Below, one piece after another: positions 53,187 to 62,576 of a stretch of 64,000 nucleotides of DNA. The stretch spans positions 62,001-126,000 of the forward strand of contig NZ_NHMP01000004.1 of NCBI RefSeq assembly GCF_002221595.1. The letters run 5' to 3'. A program made the position numbers and the translations under genes. The first letter of the stretch is position 1. Each line of letters opens with the position of its first letter. The notes beneath the pieces were generated by a model. The model did not search any database and had not been told where the DNA came from. It was given only the letters and a program-made list of their open reading frames with translations. The stretch is from Turicimonas muris. GTDB taxonomy: Bacteria; Pseudomonadota; Gammaproteobacteria; Burkholderiales; Burkholderiaceae_F.

Positions 53187-53539
53187 GTTTTCTGAACTTT
53201 AAAGGATGCAAGATTACGGTCGTCACCACTGCCACTGATCTACGAGCCGGTTACTTTAGACTGGAAGCCTTTGCTAGAAGCACTCTTAATATAGACATCT
53301 GCTCGGGCCATCATTGTGTTGTGTTTTTATCTCGTACACGGGCGCTGGCCAAGATTATCGCAGCTGACCAGTCGGGAATGACTTTGATAACCAGACGGCT
53401 GCATCATGGGAGCTTCCAACAGCTAATGAGTCTTCTTGACAGCCCGGCTAAAAGAAGCCTAACAGCTGAACAGCTCGTATCCTTTTTAAATGGAAAACGC
53501 ATTGAAGGAGCCCGCAAAAACTACTTTAAGGAACAATAA
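53183..53539 (+). CDS. IS66 Orf2 (TnpB) accessory protein
   Basis: 118 residues with the IS66 Orf2-like pattern: VVTTATDLRAGYFRLEAFA, then FLSRTRALAKIIAADQSGMTLITRRLHHG. The usual DLRKG reads DLRAG, and WDG-like core residues are changed. Translationally coupled to the upstream gene by a 4-base overlap. Needed in cis for IS66 transposition, by family knowledge. Confidence 0.8.
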   Translation: MSFLNFKGCKITVVTTATDLRAGYFRLEAFARSTLNIDICSGHHCVVFLSRTRALAKIIAADQSGMTLITRRLHHGSFQQLMSLLDSPAKRSLTAEQLVSFLNGKRIEGARKNYFKEQ

Positions 53540-53716
53540 GTTGTAACACTTTGTTTGATAACCAGCGTTAAAAAAATCCATCCTATAAACCTTGATCACC
53601 AAGGCTTTTAGCCATGGTATTTGAGAGCTTTGGAGGGGACTGCGAAGGCCGGTTTTAATCTGCTTTCAGTTGCTTCATAATTGAACAGTGTTCGGCATTC
53701 CCAACCGGAGAGCAAA

Positions 53717-55738
53717 GTGTTCAACAAGAAGCAGCTCAAAAATTTGTCACAAGAAGAACTCATTGAGCTTGTGCTTAAAACGGAAAAAGAAAAAGAAGAA
53801 ATACAGGCGCGATTTCGCGGGCTCTCCACAATTGTCATCAACGCATTTCACAACTGTAAAGAAGTGGCCTTATTAGCCGACAAATATCTGATTGCCGAAG
53901 ATAAATGGATGGGGCTAGCCATTGAACAGCAGATCAGCCATATGCTTGAATCGCTCAGAGTCTTGGCTGAAAATAGTTCGAGTCAATTTCAAGCGTTACT
54001 GGGAAAAGGATCGGAAAAAATTGGTAGGGCTGAGGTTGATAAAGAACTCAAAGAAAACAAAGGTTCGTGGGTTAACGGCAGCAAAGAACTGATAGAGGCC
54101 ACACGCATCGTTGATCAAGTCGTTAAATCGTTGCCGGAAAACACTCCGTTAGCCGGAGAATTTAAAAGCATCGTCAATGAGCCTGCTGCTTCAATTGCCG
54201 CTTTAGAAAAGAAGCCGAGCCTTGGGCGCCAAAAGGTAAATCCAAAGGTAAGAGAGCGCACCGTTGTTCCTGCTTCCGACAAAGTTCCTCACTGCAAAGG
54301 CTGCACGGAAGAGATGATAAAGCTCTCTAGCTTTGTAGAAACAATAAGAAGAAAGACACTGCCAAAACTGGACAATCTTGAGGCTCTCTCTCAGCGGCAA
54401 GATGTTTATGTATGTCCTAAATGCGGACAAGCACATGTCAGGCTCCCGGTCGATGCAGAGCATCCGGTTAACTGCGCACGCACAGTCGGTACATCGATGC
54501 TGGTTGAGCTAGCTATGGGCCTTTACAGCGGAATACCGCTGCACAGACAGATTAAGGAGCTGCAGCAAAAGCTTTGCTTGGGCCATGACACCGTCTCGTA
54601 CAACTTGCATGATTTAGCCCGCTTTTACCTGCATCCTCTTGCTCTGCTTTATGAATCCTCTTTAAAGAAAGCCGATGTACTAATCGCAGATGAAACTGTA
54701 TTTCCGGTGCTTGAAGCTCAGGGAAGAGGAAAGTGTGCCAAGGAGCGCATGAATGAGTCTAAGCTGCGCAAACAGAATTATCTTCTGGCTCTGACAACAG
54801 CAGCTTCAGCGCCTGAACAAATATTTATCCTTAAGTATTTACCAAGCCGAAGCGCTCAAGCAATTAGCTCACAAATCACATCAGACTTCCAGTTCAATAC
54901 TTTAGTAACCGATGGCTATAGCGCCTATGAAACAGTTCTTCAGGCACTAGGCGGGGAAAGAAAGCATCAAAGCTGTTTAATTCACTACCGGCGCAAACTT
55001 CTCAGTGCTCTGTTAAGCAGCAGTCTTTTAAAAGAACTTCATCAATCAGCGCTCGGTGAAAAAGAAAAGCTCAAGCAGATGAAGATAAGAGTCCAACAGG
55101 CTGAGCCGGGCAGCTGCGTGCTTATCTGTGTTGAGGCACTATCAAAGCTGTATAACCTGCAAGAGGCAATATCGAAGGAAGTCTCGCAGAGGAAGCAGGA
55201 AGAATACCGCAGGCGCCAGGACTCTTTATTAACGGCGGTAGACAAAATAATGTCCTACCAAGCCGACAAAATCTGTATAAAAACTCAATCTGGTTTATAT
55301 AAGAAAGGAGTCGGAGGCGGGTTGTACTCAGCGGCATGCGCTTACTATATGAATTTGCGCAACGAATTTAAGGTCTTTATCGATGACTTCAAAGTACCGG
55401 CTGACTCTAATCTGGTAGAAAGCCGCTTGAGGCCGGTGACAGTTCTGAGGAAAAACATTTGGTATAAACAATCGGTTGAGTATGCGGTGGATATGTGCGA
55501 CATCTACTCTATCTTTAAGACGCTCGAACTCAACGGCATAGCCCCAGTGGAATATTTGAAAAAGTACTGTCGGAGCGTCTATGGTCACGTCCTCGATAAG
55601 GCTTGGACGGAAGCGTTAAAAGACGGACACGATAAAACCAAGAAGATAGGTTCCTTGGACTTCAAGCACGGACTGGAAGATTACGACCTCAAGCCATGGC
55701 TTCCGTCTACCTACAAACAATTGCAAGCAGAGAGCTAA
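53717..55738 (+). CDS. IS66 transposase (TnpC)
   Basis: 673 residues from GTG 53717, preferred because GGAGA lies at the right distance upstream. An N-terminal coiled coil/leucine-zipper part (NLSQEELIELVLKTEKEKEE) is present. A zinc-binding segment (CKGCTEEM, CPKCGQAHVRLP) follows. The DDE catalytic region has VLIADETVFPVLEAQGRGK, LVTDGYSAYETVL and the Glu in ADSNLVESRLRPVTVLRKN. The frame is intact, so the element may be active. Confidence 0.93.
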   Translation: MFNKKQLKNLSQEELIELVLKTEKEKEEIQARFRGLSTIVINAFHNCKEVALLADKYLIAEDKWMGLAIEQQISHMLESLRVLAENSSSQFQALLGKGSEKIGRAEVDKELKENKGSWVNGSKELIEATRIVDQVVKSLPENTPLAGEFKSIVNEPAASIAALEKKPSLGRQKVNPKVRERTVVPASDKVPHCKGCTEEMIKLSSFVETIRRKTLPKLDNLEALSQRQDVYVCPKCGQAHVRLPVDAEHPVNCARTVGTSMLVELAMGLYSGIPLHRQIKELQQKLCLGHDTVSYNLHDLARFYLHPLALLYESSLKKADVLIADETVFPVLEAQGRGKCAKERMNESKLRKQNYLLALTTAASAPEQIFILKYLPSRSAQAISSQITSDFQFNTLVTDGYSAYETVLQALGGERKHQSCLIHYRRKLLSALLSSSLLKELHQSALGEKEKLKQMKIRVQQAEPGSCVLICVEALSKLYNLQEAISKEVSQRKQEEYRRRQDSLLTAVDKIMSYQADKICIKTQSGLYKKGVGGGLYSAACAYYMNLRNEFKVFIDDFKVPADSNLVESRLRPVTVLRKNIWYKQSVEYAVDMCDIYSIFKTLELNGIAPVEYLKKYCRSVYGHVLDKAWTEALKDGHDKTKKIGSLDFKHGLEDYDLKPWLPSTYKQLQAES

Positions 55739-55920
55739 TGCCGGAAAATCCACGGCTCTTATCGAGCCATGGGAACCTTACTAAAAATTGAGCCTTGATT
55801 TTTTCAAATCAAAGCCCCAACCAACGACGCTGCCCGAGGGAATAACTTCGTTTTTGACGGTCTAACTACAACAAAAATACAACAAAAACAAATTAAATCT
55901 TTACCGCTTTCTTGATGCTA

Positions 55921-56607
55921 TCAAGGCAGTTTGTTTTCCAGCTGTTTTACGCTTTCAAAAACCATCTGCTTATAAAAGCGGCGGACAAACTCGGTATGAA
56001 AGTCCATATTATTAAAATAGGAGAAAGTAAATCTCTTCGGATCTTGTCCAAGCTCTTTTTCTTTAGAGTCTTCATGTCCGATGAACATGTGATCCGTTGT
56101 CGGAGTTGCTTCCAATTCCGGCTTATCTTTTAATTGGACGGTCATCTTCATCGTCATGTCATACTCATAGACGATTTTTTCAGGATGATTTTCCGGATCT
56201 GCTTTCTTGGCTTCGATTGCGGTTTTTGTCTTGGGATCCATTTCTCTGGAAAGATCCACCACGACTTCACCTTGTCTATCTTCTGCGTCTGCTTTTACGA
56301 TCTTAAATAAGCCGGTTTGCTCAAGATAGCGCTCTGTTGCAAACCACAGGCCGTATTGCTCACGCCAATCGGCAGGACGCTTTTCAAAAGGTTCTGTCAC
56401 AATGGGGCGCCCTTCCCAAAGATAGTTAACAACCAATGAAACTTTTAATGGTTCTTCAACTTTCTTAAACTGATAGGCTTCGATCACGGTAGTCGGCTGA
56501 ACAAACCAGCTTTCTCTCGGATAGTCTTTGTGATCATAAGCGCAGCCGCTGAGCGCCAAGCTAAATGCGCAGATCGATGCTGCCAATAATGTCTTTTTCG
56601 TTGTCAT
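55921..56607 (-). CDS. Predicted lipoprotein of unknown function
   Basis: 228 residues. The lipobox is SLALSGCAYDHKDYP (Cys22). The mature protein is mostly soluble, with LKVSLVVNYLWEGRPIVTEPF, RYLEQTGLFKIVKADAEDRQG and a C-terminal helix FVRRFYKQMVFESVKQLENKL. The TGLF-x-V and gene-product shape resemble outer-membrane-associated lipoproteins, but I do not recognise a family. It is the downstream partner of the autotransporter at 56700-61300. Confidence 0.7.
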   Translation of the reverse strand: MTTKKTLLAASICAFSLALSGCAYDHKDYPRESWFVQPTTVIEAYQFKKVEEPLKVSLVVNYLWEGRPIVTEPFEKRPADWREQYGLWFATERYLEQTGLFKIVKADAEDRQGEVVVDLSREMDPKTKTAIEAKKADPENHPEKIVYEYDMTMKMTVQLKDKPELEATPTTDHMFIGHEDSKEKELGQDPKRFTFSYFNNMDFHTEFVRRFYKQMVFESVKQLENKLP

Positions 56608-56646
56608 GATGAGTAAATTCCGTAAAGTATTCGAGTCGGGTTGCGG

Positions 56647-56670
56647 GGCGCAGAGTTTTTGCTCTGCGCC
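56647..56670 (-). other. Strong intercistronic hairpin after the second autotransporter
   Basis: Perfect 9-bp stem GGCGCAGAG/CTCTGCGCC between the autotransporter stop and the lipoprotein start. No T-tail on the minus strand. Same placement as the hairpin at 51194. Confidence 0.7.
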
Positions 56671-56699
56671 GCCTCAACAGCTAAAAGATCTGCTCTCGG

Positions 56700-59600
56700 C
56701 TAGAACATGTACTTGATGCCGATCTGAGCGGTTTCGTTGTGATAACCAGCTTTACCGGCCTGTACGCCGAAGGTCGCCCAGCCTAATGTGTTGCGGGTGA
56801 TGTGACCTTCTAAGCCCATACGGAATTCACCGAGGTTGCGTCCGCCGTCCATGTAGACTCTGTCGCTTCCCATCTGAACACCGGCTTTCTTGGTGTTATG
56901 AATCCAGTTACCTTCGATAAAGCCTAAGCCCTTGTTCATGTAGTTAGCATGAAGTCTGGCGCCGACACGCAGCGTTACGTTGTCCGTTCCTAACTGACGA
57001 TACTTGGTGCCGGTAGCGTCTGTTGCAGAATTGGCCTTAACTCCGTCCCAAATCAACTGGGCTTCAGGCTGGAACGTCCAAATCAGCTTGTTGTAGTCCT
57101 TGGTTCCGGTTTCATTCAGAGGGATGGTGTAACCGGTTTCCACTGACCAAACCCAGCCATGAGACTTGTAGTTAAACGGAGAGAGTTCATCGCCCCAAAC
57201 CTTGTTGTCATAGCGTCCGAAGAGAAGCCAAGAGTCGACATAGAAGCCGTCATCAGGGCTGTTGCCTGTATAAAGCGTTCCGTAGATGCCAAGAGAGTAG
57301 CCGTCTGAACGAGACTTGGCGCTATCCCAAGAGCGGCTGTCTGTACGGTTATAAAGACCGCCGGCAAAGACACCGCCGATATACTTCCAATCCTCATTAA
57401 ACTCGTTTCTCAGTAAATCTCCGCCAATCTGAGTAACCGCGGTACGAGAATGACTCTTGCTTTGACCACCGCCCATATTGAAGTGTGAGTGAGAGCCAAC
57501 CTGACGAACCCATGCGGCTGCCGGCTTTTCCTCTCCGTCAAACGGATCGATGTAGTAGGCCTGACCGAAGCGGTCATGCAGTCTCATATGCATCTTCGCC
57601 CAGGATTGAGAGGCTCCGACATAAGCGCCGGCTTCAGGTCTGAGAACCGGAACTTCAGGTTCTACTGGTTCGTAATGATCTCCATCATCATCGGAGTTGT
57701 AGAGAACCCACGTTCTTCCTCCGTTTTCATCTTCGTTATAGCCCAATGAGTAAACCCACTTATAGGCCTCATCATCCTTAGCGACGACACCAAAGGGTTT
57801 CATTTCGAGTCGAAGCTGACTTCCGCCTTGTCCCTTGTCGGTAATCACAAAAATCGGAATGCCTTCACTCTTGATTGTCTTTTCCCCGCGAGATTCTGCG
57901 AAGACGCCGCTAACCGGAATCTTGTTGTGGTCATCTCCAAAAGATACCGTAGAAGTACCTGTGGCCGTTAGTGCATGAATAACGTCAACGGAAGAGTTTG
58001 CAGGGCCCTGGACCAAACCTCTGTAGTGAATAACAGAACCTTCTTCACCTGCATAGTTTTCTGCAACATGCACATGATTCAGATTAGAGATCTGATTATC
58101 CCCACCGGACAGGAAAACATCTCCGGCATTCTTAATGCCATATATATTGGCAATGCCTGTTGAGCTAAGGAATGATAACGAAGATCTTGAAGAAATATCC
58201 GCAGTTCCCTTGACTAAGGCATCTTGATGGTAAAGTTCAGCAGAAGCGTTACGCAAGGCGTAAGTACCTAAAAAGTCCGGATTTGCGCTGTATACGGAAG
58301 ATGCTCCATATGTGACAATCAACTTAGATTGATCGTTACCGGTCAAATTTCCTCTAATCGTTGCAAGTTCACTTCGTGTACTCGGTCCAAGAACGGTCAG
58401 CTCTCCCCCAGTACTTCCCTTGAGAGCTTCGTCCGTACCATCCGGCGCTGTTAAATTAACGACAGCTCCCTCAGCAACATCTAATCCACCTACAGTTTGG
58501 GTAAATCCCATTAAGTCATAAGAACCCGTGGTACCATCTTCGCCCTTAGCAAAGGCTAACAATTGTGTATGAATTGCCTCTGAACCTAATGCGTTATTTA
58601 TCCCTTGAATAAGGTGTGCATTTTGACCTACCGTTGTCACACCAATATAACGATTTTGGTTTTCTGCAAGGTTTTGTTTTTGGTATGGATTTTCAGGGTC
58701 ACCCACCACAACTGTTGTATTATCCGCAATATACAAACCTCCGCGTCCAGTTACTTGTGCAGAAAGCTGATACCGGCCTCGTTCATAGTTCTCTGTCTCA
58801 TTCTCATTTAGTCCGTAGAGAACTAACTGTTGTCCTTCTAGAACATTTAAAGATTTGAGCCAGTACTTAATTCCTATGCCCCCTTCCTCTCCTTCACCTG
58901 TTGCCTTACTGCTGAAGTCTCTATCGACCCCATCCAAATCCGTCACGGTAAAAGTCTCATCTTTCCCGTCAAAGTGCATGTATTTATAGAAACCGTAGGT
59001 AGCTATAGCGACAGGAGTCGGGCCTCCCTGATAGATTTCAAATCCAGGAATATCGATCGTCATATCTTCCCAGCTTGTTGAAGTATTCCCGCCTTTGATA
59101 GGCTCTTTGTAGTAAAGCTGATTCCTATCGGCGTTCATGAATATGCCGATTGCTGTATTTCCAAAAGCATTTGTTCCCTGTCCGGAGTCCTCCCGGAACT
59201 TTGCGATTTTATCGAAATCTATGGCAACAGATCTCACATCTTGCCCGTTTGCATCCTTGCCGTTATTAACCCCTAAATATAAGACTAAGCCATCATAATG
59301 GTAACGGAAATTGTGCATCAAAGCCTCTGAATGGTCCGTAGAAGACGAAGCGTCTACGTTCTTGCTGAACACCATTCCATCGTCATGAGTGAGGAGAGAA
59401 AGATCTCCTCCTTCATATTGATGGCGAACTTCGCTTCCATTAAATAACTTGCTTTCAGTTTTTAAGGACTTACCTTGACCATCTACCTTGTTCGTTAAAT
59501 TGGTGTAGGCTGCCACCCAAAAATTATGATCACCATTTGTTGAGGGGCTATCATTAGAATTACGTTGAGAAAGACTCGAATTAAAACCCCTTCTATTAAC

Positions 59601-61300
59601 GACATAAGAGCCGGCGACAAGTTGTCCGAGCTTGATTGCCTCAGGATCATCAGGATTAGAAATTCTTACTAGGCCCGGATTGTCGGTCTCATTAGCTGGT
59701 CCATCCACATCTTTGTTATATAACAGGTAGAAATTCTGGATTACATTGGTATCTTGATCAAACACCATCGTATTGGGATCAAAATACTGGCCGAAATGCA
59801 CATATCTTGCGTATACGCTGTCAGCAAAGTTGGAGCCGGCCACGTACACGATTCCTCGTCTTCTATTAACAGGATGCAATTCATCTTCATTGAAGAAAAC
59901 CTGACCATCTGCTCCGTAGTTAAGATCACTGTTCGTAGATATTACCGTATCGGCAGTTGCTGTTCCATATACTGCATTACCCGGCATTATTTTTACGTTA
60001 TGAAGAGAGACAACATTTGAATGAAGTTCTCTCAATCCATTTTGCCCAGTCAGCTGATTTTGGAGTTCAAAGCCGCCATAAACATTTCCATTAATAATTG
60101 AATTTTCTACTACAACGATATTGTCTTTAGCAGAACCTGCGGAGTAGCCGCCGAATACTGAATATTTACACCAAGCTGTAGCGTCCGCATTGTTCGACAT
60201 GTTGTCGCTAGACCATTTATAGGATGAATCAAGACCCAGATGACTGTTAGAAATAACGACTACGTTGTTATTTGCAATAGCGCTTTCTGTGCCGTAGGCC
60301 AGTGAACCTTTGTCGGCATAGCCTGTATTGAGGCGGTAACTAAAAAAACCTCTTCCGCCTATAACACCCATGGCTTCTGTCTTATTGCTTTGTCCGACAA
60401 GAGTGGCATCTTTGATGCTCACAAAATTCTTCGAGGCATTCCATCCTTCAGCCCCCCAAATTCCGGCTCGTGAGAGTATCTCTGCATTCCCAGGCGCTTC
60501 GTTATTAAATGCGTTTTTACCCTTCAAAGAGGAGCCCTGGACGATGACTTGGTTGTATTCGGTAGCATAGCCACTGTATGACTGGAACTTTTCTTTTTGA
60601 GCAGACCGGCCCCCAAAGAGAATTTGGGCAGCTAGAACTGCATCTTCACCCAGAGTCACGTTCAGCGTGTTATAAGAAGAATCGCCGTCGCCGTTCCCAA
60701 AGTAATCGTTTCTACCGCCGTAAAACTTCCCCGTTACAGAAGAACCGGCCGATATCTCAACATTTAAAATATATTGGGAGTTTTTGCTGCCTGTTGTCGG
60801 CGTGTATGCTTTCTCTGGATTATCGGTGTTATCGCTCGTTAGATAACGGTTAGGTGTCGTATTATCATTTAATTTATAAACACCGTTGGCCTGTTCTGTC
60901 GATGAGACGCCCAACAACGGCTTTACAGTAGCTTGCGGCCCAACCAATGATATGAAAGTTGCCGATCCGTAGATCCTGTTTGAAGGGTCGAATTTTTGAA
61001 CATCTGAATATGCGGCGCCAACGATCAGCCCTGCACCATTAAAAGTCAAGGTCAGTACATGATCGCCTTCTCCGGAGGTTTTATTCAAGTAGTAATAATG
61101 ACCAACTGTGGGACCATCAAGTCCATCTTCATAGTTAATGGCATCAACCACTGCACCATTTGTTCCGCCAGCATTTATAGTTAGATTTTGTGCCTGAGCA
61201 GGCGTCAAAAAAGCGACTGAAGAAATGATTAATAGAGTAAGTAAATTACGCTTAAAAGAGGTGGCAGGGGGGGTAATAAAATACTATTATTTGCTTTCAT
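56700..61300 (-). CDS. Type V autotransporter, phase-variable, out of frame at a C7 tract
   Basis: A very large autotransporter. The true start is ATG 61300, preceded by GAGGAAA. It encodes MKANNSILL, then a run of seven C (plus-strand G at 61267-61273). With seven C the frame stops after 23 codons (61229). With eight C it reads PPPATSFKRNLLTLLIISSV and AFLTPAQAQ, a proper signal peptide, and joins the 1500-residue frame (about 1533 residues in total). The passenger (about 40-1230) is Asn/Gly-rich with beta-helix-like repeats. The C-terminal barrel (about 1260-1533) has SWAKMHMRLHDRFGQAYYID, AAWVRQVGSHSHFNMGGGQS and ends QIGIKYMF. Expression depends on slippage in the tract. A lipoprotein gene follows. 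Confidence 0.88.
61267..61273 (-). repeat. C7 tract (minus strand) in the autotransporter signal-peptide region
   Basis: Seven C on the coding strand, 27 bases after the ATG. C8 (or C5) gives the full frame. The current length is OFF. Confidence 0.85.
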
Positions 61301-61334
61301 GATTTCCTCGGGGTATTTTTATCTTTGCATTTTC

Positions 61335-61362
61335 ATTATAGAAGTACTGAAGGATATGCAAA
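61335..61362 (-). promoter_or_regulatory. Promoter of the phase-variable autotransporter
   Basis: On the minus strand, a perfect -10 TATAAT (61340-61335) is preceded, after 16 bp, by TTTGCA (61362-61357) as a weak -35. It lies 35 bases upstream of the start at 61300. Confidence 0.6.
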
Positions 61363-61414
61363 GTGTTAATTAAGATTCAAATCTAGAGGAAAACCCGCAA
61401 TAAAATTCAGTCTA

Positions 61415-61423
61415 CCCCCCCCC
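61415..61423 (-). repeat. C9 tract upstream of the phase-variable autotransporter promoter
   Basis: Nine C (plus strand), about 52 bp upstream of the -35. The remaining 290 bp to 61716 hold no gene that I can see. It mirrors the C9 tract at 47393. Confidence 0.65.
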
Positions 61424-61720
61424 TTCCCGTGAATAAGCTATCTTTCTAAAATCTTCAAGCGATCAATATTGCTTAAAAAATTGTTTCATGATTTATGCTT
61501 TAACTGGATTTACAGGTGTTTTTCTTTTATTTATCCGAGCATTCAGGCAGTTAGACTTCACTTATCCAGATCAGATGCATTGGTACCAAAGTAATCTGCT
61601 TTGAAACTGAATTTCCACCGAACCTTATAAGCTTAAGTCCGCAAACAAGCTGGTTTTCCAATCTTGTTACTGTTGACCTTTCAGTCGAAGTGGACTCCGT
61701 ACTAATTGAGTACAATTGAC

Positions 61721-62033
61721 TTCCTCCTCTCCATAAATAAAGAGGACTCCTACCGCTTCTCCGGCAGCCGTAGCTTAATGTCGAAGTTGCCTCGGAGGGT
61801 TTCTGCTTCAGCGGGATTGCCCAAAGGAGTACAGCTTGGTTTTTGCACGTTCTCCAAAAGGAGTTTTACGCGCTTGAACACAACCGTATACTCCTTCAGG
61901 TCTCACATCTCTCCACAGACTTCACTTCGGGACAGCCCGCCCCTAGATCTGAAAAGATAGAGCCAGTTTAGCATAGCCAGTCCTTCGGACTGGGCCCTTA
62001 TTTCACCGTCATGAATGACGGCGCTTTACGGGC
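61721..62033 (-). mobile_element. Non-autonomous IS200/IS605-derived element lacking tnpB
   Basis: About 315 bp with the same ends as the element at 28601-29848. One end is GACTTCCTCC plus a CCTCT/AGAGG hairpin (61726-61745) and TCCTACCGC. The other has outer GGCCC/GGGC and inner CCGTCAT/ATGACGG stems (61993-62033). The inside holds a short tail resembling a tnpB 3' end (minus: LGNPAEAETLRGNF) but no catalytic residues. It is a candidate PATE-like element that could carry an omega-type RNA. It overlaps the last codons of the antitoxin gene and provides its stop. Confidence 0.7.
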
Positions 62034-62337
62034 TAATTGGTAAAGGAATGACTACTCCCTTTCCGGAGGGAAGGATCACTTGGAGCGAGAGATGACCGCC
62101 AAGAGCATTCACATACTTAATGAGCGTGGACAACTTCACATCCTCTGCGTTTTTCTCAATCTTGCAAACAGCAGGCTGTGAGATATTGAGGTTATTAGCT
62201 AACTCCTTTTGAGACATTTGCAGTTCTTCCCGAAGCCTGGATAGAGAGTATTCCATCGCCATTTCGGAATACTGTTTATCCACTTCTTTGCGGAATTCCG
62301 GACTTTTTGAGGCTAAATATTCATCAAGGGGGATCAT
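62026..62337 (-). CDS. XRE-family antitoxin (HigA-like), orphan
   Basis: 103 residues from ATG 62337, where the antitoxin pattern starts: MIPLDEYLASKSPEFRKEVD. An HTH follows: RLREELQMSQKELANNLNIS, QPAVCKIEKN. The C-terminal AL-GGHLSLQVILPSGKGVVI resembles the antitoxins that pair with Gp49/RelE-type toxins. The last residues (PISP) come from the mobile element end at 62033. The upstream toxin gene is reduced to about 24 codons. Confidence 0.8.
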   Translation of the reverse strand: MIPLDEYLASKSPEFRKEVDKQYSEMAMEYSLSRLREELQMSQKELANNLNISQPAVCKIEKNAEDVKLSTLIKYVNALGGHLSLQVILPSGKGVVIPLPISP

Positions 62338-62408
62338 AATTTGACTCCGCCTAACGTAGAAAGATGTTCTCGATATTCCTCCTCCGCAATTCTGCGGAGC
62401 GTCACCGC
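62334..62408 (-). pseudogene. C-terminal remnant of the partner toxin
   Basis: Twenty-four codons (AVTLRRIAEEEYREHLSTLG, then GVKL-stop) end with a TGA that overlaps the antitoxin ATG (ATGA). IAEEEYREHL resembles the C-terminal helix of Gp49-like/HigB toxins. An in-frame TAG precedes it, and no N-terminal toxin sequence was found upstream. Confidence 0.5.
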
Positions 62409-62576
62409 CTATATTGGGGTGCAGAAAAACTTCATAGTGCTTATTATCGTAGATCATTCAACGTTGTTTAATTGATGCAAAGATTGATTTTTTCAACATG
62501 AAAAGAATGAGAAATTAACCTAATTCTCTTTCGTTGAATTCTTTCCAAAGGAAAGTAAAAAGTTTAGACATTCGAA

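Larger units (their letters stand above)
52816..55781 (+). mobile_element. IS66-family insertion sequence
   Basis: About 2966 bp. The left end starts GTAAGGTTCCCATGACT and the right end (minus) GTAAGGTTCCCATGGCT, differing at one of 17 bases. Three genes follow the IS66 order. Immediately outside the left end (52789-52815) lies a 27-bp copy of the right-end sequence, a remnant of another copy. Flanking 8-mers do not match, so no target duplication is seen. Confidence 0.9.

Noticed and set aside
55795-55812. TTGATTT...AAATCAA as an FNR-like box
   Set aside because: Spacing and half-sites do not match TTGAT-N4-ATCAA, and it lies downstream of a gene next to an IS end.
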